Positions 12,306 to 23,666 of a stretch of 64,000 bases of DNA are shown piece by piece (positions within the stretch are counted from its first letter, which is position 1; each line of letters begins with the position of its first letter). A program made the translations under genes and the position numbers. The notes under the pieces were generated by a model. It did not search any database. It was not told where the DNA came from and saw only the letters and a list, made by a program, of their open reading frames with translations. The DNA comes from Zantedeschia hybrid cultivar (lineage: Eukaryota > Streptophyta > Magnoliopsida > Alismatales > Araceae): the NCBI GenBank assembly GCA_030544215.1, contig JARZZO010000003.1, positions 25,863,879 through 25,927,878 of the forward strand, in the 5' to 3' direction.

Positions 12306-12941
12306 ATGGATAGCTGCAAGGACGGGAGCAGAGGAGGCGGCGACGGTGGAGTAGATGCGGAGCGAGCCTGCGAGGGTGCGGAAGCGGCGCATCTGCAGCT
12401 ACAGACGCCAGAGGCTGCGCCATCGTTGGCGGGCGACTGGCCTAGCACCGCCTTCCTCCACTCGAGATCCCTCGCGACCACCCGCCAGTCCTCTCCCAGG
12501 GACGCCGCCCTTGCCGCCGTTTCTGCTCTCCACTCCCCGTTCCGCAGTGGCGGCAGGTTCGGACCGGCTTCCTCCTTCCCTTCTTCTCCCTCTGCTGCCG
12601 CTGCTGCTGCGGCGTCCGAGGGATGGCGGGGCAGAATGTTCTCCGGGCTTTGGACGCCGTGGGACCTTCTTCGGAGCTTGTGGAGGGGCTCTAATCAGCA
12701 GCAGAGCGCGTGGAGGGTGAGTAACGCGGTGGGGAATGGCACGGGTGGGTGCTCACGGCAGCAGCAGCTGCAGAGGAGGTGGTGGATGAGAAGCTTGCTA
12801 GTTGGGATGGCAGTCGCCGCGCTCTTCTTCCTCCTGGCGAATTGGTGGATGCTTTCCATGCTTCATCGGGTCTCCTTTCGTCAGAAAGGTGCTGGTGCCG
12901 GGATCTCCTCTAATGGGACGTCACCACCGCGGCTTGTCATT
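12306..12941 (+). CDS. GDP-fucose O-fucosyltransferase-like protein, exon 1 (N-terminus)
   Basis: First coding exon of a plant O-fucosyltransferase-like (DUF246/POFUT-type) gene. Members are Golgi-type II membrane enzymes or relatives that use GDP-fucose, and they act on cell-wall glycans or proteins. The exon encodes 212 residues: a Ser/Ala/Gly-rich cytosolic tail with an alanine run near residue 97, a basic stretch (LQRRWWMR), one membrane segment at about residues 163-183, and a short lumenal stem ending PPRLVI. The donor CATT|GTAAGT follows in phase 0. Exons 2-4 continue in matching phase (0, 1, 0, 2), giving 295 codons plus two bases in all. The catalytic C-terminal half lies beyond the right edge. 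Exon 1 alone would be unrecognisable; identity rests on exons 3 and 4. An extra small exon inside intron 1 cannot be excluded, although none is needed for the phase. Confidence 0.8.
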
Positions 12942-14273
12942 GTAAGTACTTATGAGTTCTAAGCCAGCGCCTTTTGTCTTCAGCTTGAAATGTTAAAAAA
13001 TTATTAGTTGATTTGGTTAGTAGCACCAGACTTTTGTTGCCCGATTCACGGTTTCAGATGTTTCGTTTGGTCAAGGTGCTAATCTTTTGATAAGGATCTA
13101 GGGTTCCATTTCAAATTATTGCTTACCCCATTGTTCTCCTCAAGGACTATTTTCCTTTGACCTGAATGAAATGGGATTTTTTTGCTGGAGCTTTGTTGTA
13201 CTATCATGGGCATGCGCCGAAGTGTCAGCATAAAACTTAGGTGTTATTGGCTTATTACATCAATTGGTGGGGATGTATAAATGGATCCAATGTTTGAGGG
13301 TGATACAACAGAGTCGTATCTGACAGCTAATTGGAGAGTGTAGGCAGCACTGCTTATGCTATGTCGTGTTTACACTAATAATTGCTTGAGAGCTTTTCAT
13401 CCTTTCACGTACTGTCAAATGGGCTACTTCCTAGCTTCTGCATCATCACACGACACTCTCTGCATCTGTTCTACATGTAACTGTGTCCCAAGAGGTTCAT
13501 TCTGACTTGATAATGATAGGAGAGACTGTTATGTCCTTTTGTTGATTCATTGGGCTCCGTTTGGTTAATATGTTCTCACGACATTAAACTGATGCAGCGC
13601 AGCTTGAATCAGTTAGGAAAAGGTAAAAGGCTTCATGGGGTCTTGCATGCAAAACTGTTGGCTTTAGCAGCACATGCTTTGGCAGAGGTAAGCTTTATAT
13701 GCTTTTTATTTTTTGGAATAAAGGTCGGCCCGAAGAGATTGCTTGGCATAATATAAATTTTGGTTAAAATTACTTCCTTTCGAATAAAGAGAAGGAAAAT
13801 TGAGGAATGAGTCACCTTGAAATTGTGGACCAAAAGATGACATCATTGCCCTCAAGGCAATTGGTACTTTGTCACATCCATGATCTCTCGCATTGTCTTT
13901 AAGTTACACTGGAACACTGAACCCAGGTTAGTTGACTTCCTTTTGTGCTCAGTTTCCACAACGTTTACACTGCACACATTTCTTTTCCCGATAAAAGGAA
14001 AGGCTGTTGGGGATGGTGTTTCTGTGCTTGTGAACTTTCCTTATTTTTGTATTCATTGGGCATGAAAGTTACAAAAAATGGATCCAACGGCACATATTAT
14101 CTAGATAATGAGTTTCATACTCACCTATATGTGCAAGAAGAATGAGTAAACTATACCTTTCATATGTTTATGTACATGTTAGTGGATTGGATACATCTTT
14201 GTTCTTTTGCTGATAGTTGCCCTAGAGAACAGCACATATCCCTGTATAAAACTTTACCTCTTCTCTTTTCTCT

Positions 14274-14277
<4 letters not shown>

Positions 14278-14338
<61 letters not shown>
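14278..14338. repeat. (TA)n(GA)n microsatellite
   Basis: A TA run passes into a GA run directly before the left end of a long-TIR element. A shorter mirror version (CCCTCTCTTTCTATATATC) follows the right end, so part of this tract may belong to the element's inverted repeats. Confidence 0.9.
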
Positions 14339-14342
<4 letters not shown>

Positions 14343-14861
14343 TGTTGTGGTGCAACAGGCTATAGGTAGGTTGCACGCATTGTTTTCGACCCCTTCCCCA
14401 TATAAAAAAATAAATAAAATTCATTATAAAATTTTAAGTATTCAATTACTCCCGTTAGGGTTGTTTCCATCCCTTGGGGCTTTATTTTGACCATCCAATT
14501 GTGTTCGATTGCGAAACTCAATCATGATTGTCCATTACGTACTTAAAAATCTGATTTTTTTTTAAAATAAATAAATAGTCAACAAATAAAAAATTGGTCA
14601 GATTACCCTTGGGGTTGCTCCCATCCCCTAAGGTTTTAGTATTCATCACTTTTTTGCTCGCATCCGATTGGATGGCTACAATCGATTTAGATACAATTCG
14701 ATGGTGAACACTAAGCTCCAAGGGGTGAAAATTATCCTGGGAGGCTAATTGAATATTTAGAATTTTATGATGATTTTATTTCTAGTTCAACGTGAAGGTG
14801 AGATCGAACTGTACTGTATGACCTGGTTGCACGGAAGGCCCTAGTTGCACCACAACATTCC
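14339..14861. mobile_element. Long-TIR MITE, about 523 bp
   Basis: The ends form an exact 18-bp inverted repeat, GGAATGTTGTGGTGCAAC at 14339-14356 and its complement at 14844-14861. Inverted similarity continues inward, for example ATAAAATTTTAAGTATTCAATTA on the left against the mirrored text near 14745-14780. There is no coding capacity. Microsatellite DNA on both sides hides any target-site duplication, so the superfamily is unknown. Long arms suggest a foldback or Mutator-like MITE. Confidence 0.7.
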
Positions 14862-14921
14862 CTCCCTCTCTTTCTATATATCTATATATAGATAGATAGG
14901 TAGATATATAGATAGATAAAA

Positions 14922-15455
14922 GAGTTTTACTTGTTGCACTGCAGCAAGCTGAGGTGGAATGGGAAATCCAGCCCCGTTCTGCGGCTTCCACTACCTGGAA
15001 CCCGCACATGGCCCTGTCCCCCCCACCTCGCTTAAATATGCCCTGACGTCAATAGAAAAAAAAAAAAAACCCTCAGGTTGTACTCTTCGTGCACATCATG
15101 AAGCGTTCGAGAGCATCCTGGAGCTCTCGAGCGCACTCTCCCAGGATGCTCTCGAGTGCTTCAAGATGCATCCTGAAGTGCTCGAGAGCTACCTGGAGCT
15201 TTCGAGCGTATTGGGACGCGCTTGAGAAGTCCATGCTCTTGAGCGCGTCCTGATGCGCTCGAGAGCTTGATGATGCTCTCGAGCACTTTAGGATGTGCCC
15301 GAAGAGCACAACATGCGGGCATTTTTTTTTCTTTCTTGTTGATGTCAGGGCACGTTGAAGTAGGGGGGACATGGCCATGTACGGGTTTCAGGTGGTGAAA
15401 TGGGGCTCGACGGCCCGTGCCACTTCAGCTTGCTGCGGTGCAGCAAGTAAAGCTC
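14922..15455. mobile_element. Mutator-like foldback MITE with 9-bp target-site duplication
   Basis: The left end begins GAGTTTTACTTGTTGCA and the right end, inverted, begins GAGCTTTACTTGCTGCA. Inverted similarity extends about 190 bp inward, through CATGGCCCTGTCCCCCC, GCCCTGACGTCAA and GTTGTACTCTTCGTGCACATC. Flanking copies of TAGATAAAA at 14913-14921 and 15456-15464 are a perfect 9-bp duplication, the size made by Mutator-like transposases. The centre (about 15105-15300) is a chain of short GCTCGAGAGC-type palindromes. It encodes nothing and depends on a transposase in trans. Confidence 0.85.
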
Positions 15456-15465
15456 TAGATAAAAT

Positions 15466-16471
15466 CAGGGAACCTTTTAGGGTTGTTACCAAGTATGATG
15501 ACCTTAACTGCACAAGGAAGAAGGTAGGTTTGGTAGTGTAGGCACATGCTGCAGGTAAAGATCTTTGACTAGAGGATCTCACATGGCAGATTGTCCACCT
15601 ATGACCGGTTCCCCCATTTCTTGGGGGAGATAAGGACAGCATGTTGCTTATGTGGGGAGGAAAAAGAGACTATGGACCACTTGCCCACTAGCTATTGCTT
15701 CACTTAGGATATATGGATGCAACTTTTTTAGAGGGTGGGCATCATAGGCTCCTCGATAGGGTGGGAGGGCTCAATCCAGGCTGGTTTCATAGGCAGCTTC
15801 TTAAAGGCGACTGCAAAGTCTTTGTGGCTGATATTACATGCAACCTGTTGACCAAGAAATTCTGCTGTTCTTCTTCTTCTTCTTCTTCTTATTATTATTA
15901 TTTTTTTGGGTGTGTGTGTGCTGCACACAACAAAGAAGAGGGCAGCAAAAAAGGAGAAAAGAGGGGGAGAGAAAAAGAGAGTGTAGGAGAGAGGGAAACC
16001 TAGTAGGGGTGTGGCCCTACAAACCCTCCTACAGGTGGCTGTATCTCAAGAGAAAAGAGAAAGGAAAGATTAAGGGAGGGAGGTAGAGCTGCAAATGGAT
16101 CTGGATGTGACCATATTCACTTCGAATTCGTACTTGAAATCTCAGCTAATTATCAAAGTATGTATCATTGGATCATAAATATATTTGTTTATAATCTGTG
16201 TCATAAGTGGAGCAGTAACAGAAAACCTTGATCCACTCTGCTTAAGATATGCTTTGCTTAAGATCTGCTCCACATGGGCTTTTAGTTGGATCTTAGATCC
16301 AAATGCTACTATACTACCTATATAAGTAGTCTAATCTTGTGTAAGAGAACCGACCAGCTGGCGACTCGTATGGGCAGCCTCTCATCCGATGGAAGAGCAC
16401 CTACAAGCCACTCTTCCTCCCCACTTTCGTTTGGAGCTCCATCCTCCCCCTTCATCCAAGGCTAACGGCAC
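15466..16471. other. Intronic stretch without a gene; TTC/TTA microsatellite
   Basis: A (TTC)n(TTA)n tract lies at about 15871-15907, followed by a purine-rich stretch to 16085. No domain is visible in any frame. Confidence 0.6.
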
Positions 16472-16801
16472 CATAGTTGTCAAGGCAGTAAGGCGACCCA
16501 AGGCGTGCTTGAGGTCTCTGACCACCTAAGCGCTTAGGCTTCTACCTAGGCATCTACTTCATAATTACAATAACCTATCTAATATGACATTAACATAAAA
16601 ACTACATCAAAATAGCACTAATATGACATTAAGATGAAAGTAATCAATAGTCTATTTTAAGGAAGTATGAAGTAAAATTTGTGAATGAAAAGCAATTACA
16701 AAAGAAAAAAAATGAAATTTCATAACAAGAGAATACTAACCGGATGTTTGTCAACCTATTCTTCTAAAATCTGCACAAGAACAATGTATATATGATGTAA
16801 A

Positions 16802-16846
<45 letters not shown>

Positions 16847-17495
16847 CACAGAGAGAGAGAGAGGTGCCCTATGCACTGTGTATAATACCCTTTAGAGCAT
16901 GTGGGGGGGGGGAGGGTGAGATGGACAGTGGGAGAAGGATTGAAATGGAGAGGTGTTAGAAAACCTCACGGAGAAGGATGGTTGTTGCGTCGGCCACAAG
17001 TTGCAAAATGTCCCCTCGATGATAGGGTTTCACAGGGGTATGGTGAGAGGCAGGCACAACATCGTTGAACAATGACATGTTGGTGCTCAATGGTAGGAAG
17101 ATGGTGCGGAGAGATGATGGTGCTCGTTGGCGGTGGAGAGATGGTGATGCTCGTTGGTGATGGAAGGGTAGCGTGATCGTCGGCGACAGATAAACCCTAG
17201 TAGCCATTAGTTGGGGCTTGAGAGTCAGGGGACTCGAGGGGGTCGAATGGGGACCAATTTGTTCAAGGGTCGTGGTGGTAGCACTAAATACGGAATCCAT
17301 TGGCCCTCTGACCCAATTGGATAAGCAAGACCGAGCAGTCTGAGCGGGCTCTTGGGCTGCCTTTGGCACCTAAGCGATCACTTGGCCCGCTTTTTCCAGC
17401 CCATAAAAGGCACTCGTGTGCTTTGGGCGCCGGCCGATGCCTTTGTGCCTTGGCAGTGCCTGTGTGATGCCTAGGCACCAACCTTGACAACTATG
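16472..17495. mobile_element. hAT-like MITE, about 1.02 kb
   Basis: The ends are a 14-bp perfect inverted repeat, CATAGTTGTCAAGG and CCTTGACAACTATG. Next to them are GC-rich subterminal stretches carrying CCTAGGCAT and CCTAAGCG motifs on both sides. Flanking 8-mers AACGGCAC (16464-16471) and AATGGCTC (17496-17503) agree at six of eight positions, consistent with an aged hAT duplication. No transposase is encoded. A (GA)n microsatellite interrupts it at 16805-16862. A minus-strand LTR element begins directly after its right duplication. Confidence 0.65.
16805..16862. repeat. (GA)n microsatellite
   Basis: A GA run with a few interruptions, inside the hAT-like MITE. Confidence 0.9.
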
Positions 17496-17503
17496 AATGG
17501 CTC

Positions 17504-18033
17504 TGATGGGGGACAAAGAGGATGAAGGGGATGGAAGAGACTAACGGCATTGCACCGGCAGTGGAGAGTCCTTCGACATCACACCGGCAGCATGGGCGTC
17601 ACACTCGGCCCTGTCGCAGGGCAGATTCAACTCCGTCGCAGGCTCATCTTCTCTGTCGTAGAGAGGAACTCTAGAAAATAACTTAAAATTCGCAGCAAAT
17701 ATTCATTGAAAAATAGAAATATGTCTTACAAGAGTATTTAAAGAGAAAACAAACCCTAATGACTCTTTAAATTTTTCTCTAGACCAAAATACCCTTGACA
17801 TGAAAAAATAGTGCGAAAATCGCATAAAAAATACTTAAAAAATAGAAAAGGACTTAAACGAATCTCAAATGGGCTAAACAAAATATCTACGGACTCGTCT
17901 AACAATAAGCTACAGATCAGACAAGTTTCATTGAGTTTTTTAGCCACAATGAAGCCAGAACGACTCTCCAACGGCGGTAGATGCACTCCATCATGTGTAA
18001 TGCAGTGGTACGTTGGTCTTGGATTCCCATCAT
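17504..18033 (-). repeat. LARD1 3' LTR
   Basis: On the minus strand it begins TGATGGGAATCC and ends CCCCCATCA. It includes a TTTAAATA promoter-like motif and an AATGAATATTTG stretch shared with the other LTR. It is visibly diverged from its partner, indicating an old insertion. Confidence 0.85.
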
Positions 18034-18753
18034 TTTCCCTCGGTTCAGAAAAAACTCGTCCTCGAGTTTTATAGTGTCGGAGGATCATGATAGTAACTGC
18101 AACATGTGAGAACATCACTGCAAATCTAGAACTAATAACTGTATCGAAGTGTGTAGAGTATTGCTTTGCATCATTTGAAAATTTGCACTACACTTGATAA
18201 AAAATACGCGGTCTAGTGGCAAGGTTCCTATTTGTGAGGATGGTCATCTGAGCCTGCTTATCCATCGACTCTGCGAATAAAGAATCCTCTAGTAAATGAA
18301 GACATACTGCAACTACCATGCAAGTGGGTTAGATGGAGGTAAAGGGGCCACTACAACTGATGCGGCAAGGGGCACGTCAAGGTCTGACCTCACAGAAGAT
18401 AAGGCTAGAGATCGTGATGATGCACTGTTGATGGTGTCCGAAGAACCTGCATTTGCATGGATGGCTGTGGAGTCAACCTCACACTTGGTGACCTTGCTTG
18501 AATCTTTAAGTTGAGACATTACCACACGTGAAGGGTACTTGATTGGAAAAACGAACTTTCTTTTCAAGAGAGGCTGCTGAAGGATGCACCTCTGTCATTG
18601 GTGGTCTACGGTGGTATGTCGTTCGTCCATCCAAACTCTGCCAACTCTAATATACAGCCTTGACTTGGAAAAGATGGTACACCATGCCCCATCAACATGA
18701 GAAACACCCTTGAAAGATCCATAGAACTCTACAAACGCTCAATCACCATCGAG

Positions 18754-21700
18754 CAAGGTTAAGAAATACGGGATCGGGTCCCGGATCGTCCGGTCCAAAA
18801 TCGATCGGATCGGCCGAATCCGATCCGAGTCAACCCGATCCTGGTTGAGTCAGGGTTGGCTGGATCGGGTAGCAGAAAAAAAATAAAAAATAAAAAAATA
18901 AAATAAAACACAAGTCCAGTACATAATTGTATTGAAATACATTGATTTGAAGTATATAAGATGCTGTTGGACAATTTTTTTTTGAATAAACTTATATATA
19001 TGATTATGAACTTACATTTATTCCAAACGTACATTATACTGACTCAACATATGGCTTACATACTCAGACCATGACATATAGCTCTGGTAGTATTGCTCAT
19101 ATTGCATCACATACCGACTATAGTCATCTATATTGGTATAAATAACTGAAATTTGTGGATATTCTAGATAACCTCCTGAATAGTCGGATGTATCAGAATG
19201 TTTAGGAGGGTAAACTACATATCCAGTAGGATGACTATATCCTTCGTATGGAGAATATAATGATGCATCTGATAGTTGCTCTTGATATTTTCTTTCCCTC
19301 CTAAGTTTTTCTTTGGCTTTTGCACACTGAGGAGCTTTACCTTTGTCCTTCCTCCTTGATCTGCTGAATGTTTGAATGAGAGATTTTTCCCGTCCTGTTC
19401 TGCTACCCTGATGTTCATCTTGAGTAGTATGTGCGTAACCTTGTTCTCCAGTGAATTGAATTGGTGGAGGTGGGGCTGAGGCACTGGTAGCAACTCCACT
19501 ATGGTCAGAACTATCGGAGCTCGTCTTTGATGTCGAGTCATTTGAGGTTTAATATTGTACCTCATCACTTGGTTCTGGCGTTTCATCCTCGTCTTCAATA
19601 GTCTTCAGATCATCAATCTCAATTCCAGTAGCACTCTTCCTTTTGCTTGGTGTTTATTTTTTGCTCTTCTTCTGACGTTTTGGAGGAGGAGGTTGAAAAT
19701 CAGTAAGTGGTGGAACGTTATCTAACTCACCTTCTGCCCATTCCCGATCATTTGAGTTGAATTCAGACTCATTTGAAGTACTTGCATCAACCCATGCATT
19801 TAGTAGATGTTGCTTCTCGAACAGCTCATCCAAGTCTATAGGTTCTTATGCATTTGTCGTCTCCGTGCTTTGTCCGGAAATTCTCTCATTCTCCTGCCTT
19901 TGAAGGTTCTTTATGATCTTGATATTTTTTAACTTCAACCTCATGTTATAATGACATAATACTAATTTTTCTAGACGGTTCGACTTCAATCTATTCCTTT
20001 GCTTGATGTGAATCAAGACAAAGGTGTTCCAGTTTCTCTCACAACCTGATAAAGAGGTTGTTTGACTTAGGACCCGAATTGCTACATAGGTTAGATCTTC
20101 ATACCCATATGCTTTTCCATGATCTAGCTACCAGTCAGCTGTAAATGAAAAATTTTACATGTCAACAATGTGCAAGTTATAATTAAAAGTTAAGTAGAAC
20201 ATCTGGTTAATACTTTTCAAATATGGATTCAAAATCTTTGCAGCTCTCTGAGCAGTACTTGTCCCAAAGTGGTATAACATGAATTTATAATCATGCATTT
20301 GCTTGCATGCCATTATTGCTCTGTCCTCATCTTTAATCATGCGTTTAATAACATTCTTAGTCTCCATCAACACTTCTGAACAACTATCATAGTTATCCTT
20401 CTTCCCATCAGTTCTAAACATGTACTGAGGGTTGAAAAAATAACCTAAATAAAGAAGTAGAAGTTAGTTATTACTTATGATAAATATGTGTGCAAATTAA
20501 TAAATACACAAAGTTAGTTGCTTACCAGTTGCATGAAGATCATGATGTAAAGTATGTTTCCAACGTCTGTCTATTATATCCCACCACTTTATATAAGTTG
20601 TTGGATTTGTTAAGTTGAATGAGCTCCTTAGCTCTGTCCATAACCTCATATAAATATTCCATATCCGATCTTCTTTCTCCATCACAAGATCGTAAGACAC
20701 GGACAAGCGGTTCTACAATATTTAACACTGCTTGCACTCTCCTTCAGAAGGGTATATACTGAATTAGATCAGTCACTTTCTTACCCATTCTCTTTGACCG
20801 TAGTTGGTACATACCAGAATATATGATTCTCCTAATCTTCTGATGTCACCATCCTAATGAAGTTGTTCTTTTGTTGACTTAAACTATCTAGACAGATATA
20901 TTGAGATGCAAACCTGGTGGCTCTCGGATGAAGCAACTCTCTTCCATGAGTAGGTGTGCGCATGATATCTAAAATTTGTTGTGGTTGTAGGTAAATGCGG
21001 TGATAAAACGACCACTTTTTACCACTCCATCCACCATTGGATCAGCGCAAATGTCTTCCAACATCAAGTCAATACTATGAGCAGAATATGGAACCTAGTA
21101 TAGATGTTCTCTCTTTTGTATCAATATTTGTCCAACTAACTTGAAGGCCGCTGCATTGTCCGTAACTACTTGGACAATCCTTTTTTCTCCCACCTCTTCC
21201 ACCATTTGATCCATTAATTCAGATATGTATTAGACATTTTTTATCTTTCCAGATGCATCAATAGACTTCCAAAATACGATTCCGACTTTACAGTAAATTA
21301 AGAAGTTGATCATACTTCTTCTTGTTATCCCTGTGAAGTTCCATAGGTAATAAGAAACTAGAAAAAGACCCATTCATATTTAAGAAAAAAAAATGAAGAT
21401 AAGGCTTACGTACCTGTCCATCCATCGCACATTAAAGTGCATCTATACTCGTCCCATATCCTTTCAAAGGATGTAATATATGTCTGGATGTCGTCAACTT
21501 CTAAGTCTAAGTACTTGTTGTATATCTCATATAGGGTAGGCCCCTCAACCCCTTTGCCAACTTCTTGTATGGTTTCGATCATGGACTCATAATATGGTCC
21601 CTTGGCAGCATTAATATGGATACTGTTATAGAAAAATCACCTAGATGTAGCTCTCCCTATCTTCTCCTTACAAAACTTTAAGTTCTTAAGTTCTTGAATG

Positions 21701-22970
21701 CAACAATAATAGAAGGTTGTTTATCCCTCTTCTTGGTGAGGAAGGGATCTATTAGACCCACTCTCGGATCTCCATCTTTGGTAAACTCGTGAGGTAGCTC
21801 CTCGAATACATTAGTGCTTATGTCGGCGCTAGTGCTCCTTTGTCCAGAAGGTGTGGAGCCACTTCCTTGTCCTGCATATCTTCCAGTATGCTGAAATAAG
21901 TCCTCATCTGCAAACGACCGTCGGCTTGTCTCTATTGCACATCGCATTTCAACTTTAAATGTAAAAGAAAAAAATTTAATCTACTATAACTTTGGAAACG
22001 TTAAATGAAAAACATGAAAATAAGTTAAATAAGAAACTTACTTGTATCTCAATCATCCACATTTGTAGGTTGATTACTTCCACCAAGCCGAACTCCAGCA
22101 CAGACCTTCGCGTTGGTTCAAACAACTCCTCTCGAATTTCCTATCTTCTTTTGACAGTACTTGTTTTGGTTGATTCATTCTCCTTCATGTAAGTTCGAAA
22201 TTGGATCCGAACCTTTGAAGGAATTCGAGCACATGCTGCGACTTCACCTTTTATTCCAGCAAGATGATGTTTGAATCGGTAGATCCCGCCAGAGTTGATC
22301 CGGTTGCAATATTTGTATTGTACCTTTCTCTGGCCCATATCTACCGGCGTGCAATGACCCTAAGTAGGATCAGCGCTATGAGGATTCCCAGAGGACCGCT
22401 CAGCAGCACCTTGAGATGCCATTCCTTACGCAGTTGAGCAGTTCACAGTTCACAGCACGTCGACTGCCAAAGGGCAAATAGAGATGTTGAGAACAATAGT
22501 ATATAAAGAAAAAAAATGACAAAGGAAAGTAAATGAATCTAGAAGAGGAAAGATTGCGGAGCTTGTAGTCGTAGCCTCGTAGGAGAAATATAGAGAGAAT
22601 TCTATGATCGAGAGAGTGTGAGAGAGAGCAATAATGTTAGTAGGCTCAAAGGACACTTGTAGAGTCTTAGGAGGGCCTTGGGGGGGTTTAAATAGACCCC
22701 CAAGGCCCAAACTAGCCGTTGCTGGCCGTTTGGGAACGGCCAACAATGGCTAGTTTGACCCCCAACGGCTTAGTCAAACTAGCCGTTGGGGACCGAGTCG
22801 GCCCGATCCGAGCCGACCTGGACCGATCCAGCCTTGGATCGACTGATCCAACTCGAATCGCCCAATCCGAGTCCTAGACTCGGCCAGGTTGCTTGGGATC
22901 TGTACGGTTGGCCCAAAATCGGTCCGACTCGGCTGATCCGTGCTGATTCGAGCCGAGTTTTTGAACCTTG
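18754..22970 (-). mobile_element. hAT transposon (4.2 kb) nested in LARD1
   Basis: The ends read CAAGGTTAAGAAATACGG on the left and, inverted, CAAGGTTCAAAAACTCGG on the right. Flanking 8-mers CCATCGAG (18746-18753) and CCATTGAG (22971-22978) match at seven of eight positions. Both subterminal regions are rich in GATCGG and CCGATCC motifs, likely transposase-binding repeats. Inside is an inactive hAT transposase on the minus strand. Size, termini and duplication length all fit an autonomous-sized hAT element that has since decayed. Confidence 0.88.
19018..22422 (-). pseudogene. hAT-family transposase, inactivated
   Basis: hAT transposases cut and paste elements with 8-bp duplications. From the likely start at 22422 the order is: MASQGAAERS, a stop in place of a probable Trp, a BED zinc finger (YKYCNRINSGGIYRFKHHL with a following Cys, about 22320-22240), an acidic linker, a DUF659-type core (AAKGPYYESMIETIQEVG near 21600 and YRCTLMCDGW near 21420), central parts around 20420-20160, and a hATC dimerisation block (VLSQTTSLSGCERNW, about 20080-20030). 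A low-complexity Tyr/Ser-rich tail ends at a stop at 19018. Several stops and frame breaks disrupt the core (around 21610, 20740 and 20450), so it cannot work. Confidence 0.85.
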
Positions 22971-23650
22971 CCATTGAGTACAATTTCTCTCATTTTGGAG
23001 AGTAAGTCAACAATTGTCTGTGAAATGAAATTCTCATCCAGTCCACTATTAAACACAAAAGCACCATGTGTCTTGTTGGGCAACATAACCCCAATGTAGA
23101 AGATTGAGGAAGTCATGACTATGGACGATGCAGGAAGGTCGACGACAAAGATTGTCGGCCAGAGCAGCAATAGCAGCGGCAGAAGCAGATGGCGGCTATA
23201 TCATACGGCAATGATGGCTACAACAGAGTTGTCCTAGGCTTGTTTAGGTGGCAGTGATGGGGATGTAGATAGTGGAGCTGTTGACGGCGGCGCCGGCTGC
23301 TAGGGTTGCTGGCAGAATGTGGTTCCTCCTTTTTTTGGACTTTTTTTTGGGGTTGCAAAGCAAAGACCAAGAGAGAGAAGGAAGAATAAGAGGGGCGGTA
23401 TTGCAATACTGTTCAATACTGTTCGTGTGAATAGTATTGGACTGCGGATATTGTTTACTGTGAATAGTAACCAGGGTTTTTTTTTCCTTTTCTTTGTGTG
23501 GTTCTGGTGAAAGGGTAGTTGAGAGAGAGAGAGAAAAAGATGGGGGGAAGAAAGAGGAGGAAGGGTGTGGCGACAACGGTTGTGGCTGCTGTAGTGGGGC
23601 AACGATGGTAAAGATGGGATGGAATACTGGCGTGGTAGGGATTGAAGTTT

Positions 23651-23662
23651 GCTCTGATACCA
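23651..23662 (-). other. LARD1 primer-binding site
   Basis: Minus-strand TGGTATCAGAGC matches the 3' end complement of plant initiator tRNA-Met. It lies four bases inside the 5' LTR, as expected for minus-strand DNA priming. Confidence 0.85.
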
Positions 23663-23666
23663 AATT

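Larger units (their letters stand above)
18034..23170 (-). pseudogene. LARD1 internal ORF of unknown function, split by the hAT insertion
   Basis: On the minus strand, a frame from about 23120 reads VDLPASSIVMTSS, then NSGLDENFISQTIVDLLSKM, up to the hAT insertion at 22978. It resumes at 18753 with GVSHVDGAWCTIF and YIRVGRVWMDERHTTVD, and then KYPSRVVMSQLKDSS to about 18310, with a few stops. LARD2 contains a clearly related frame with the same landmarks (VDLP, IVD-LS, D-AWC-I, YI--G--W-D-R). I do not recognise the family. It does not resemble gag, protease, RT or integrase. It is dead here because of stops and the nested transposon. Confidence 0.5.
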
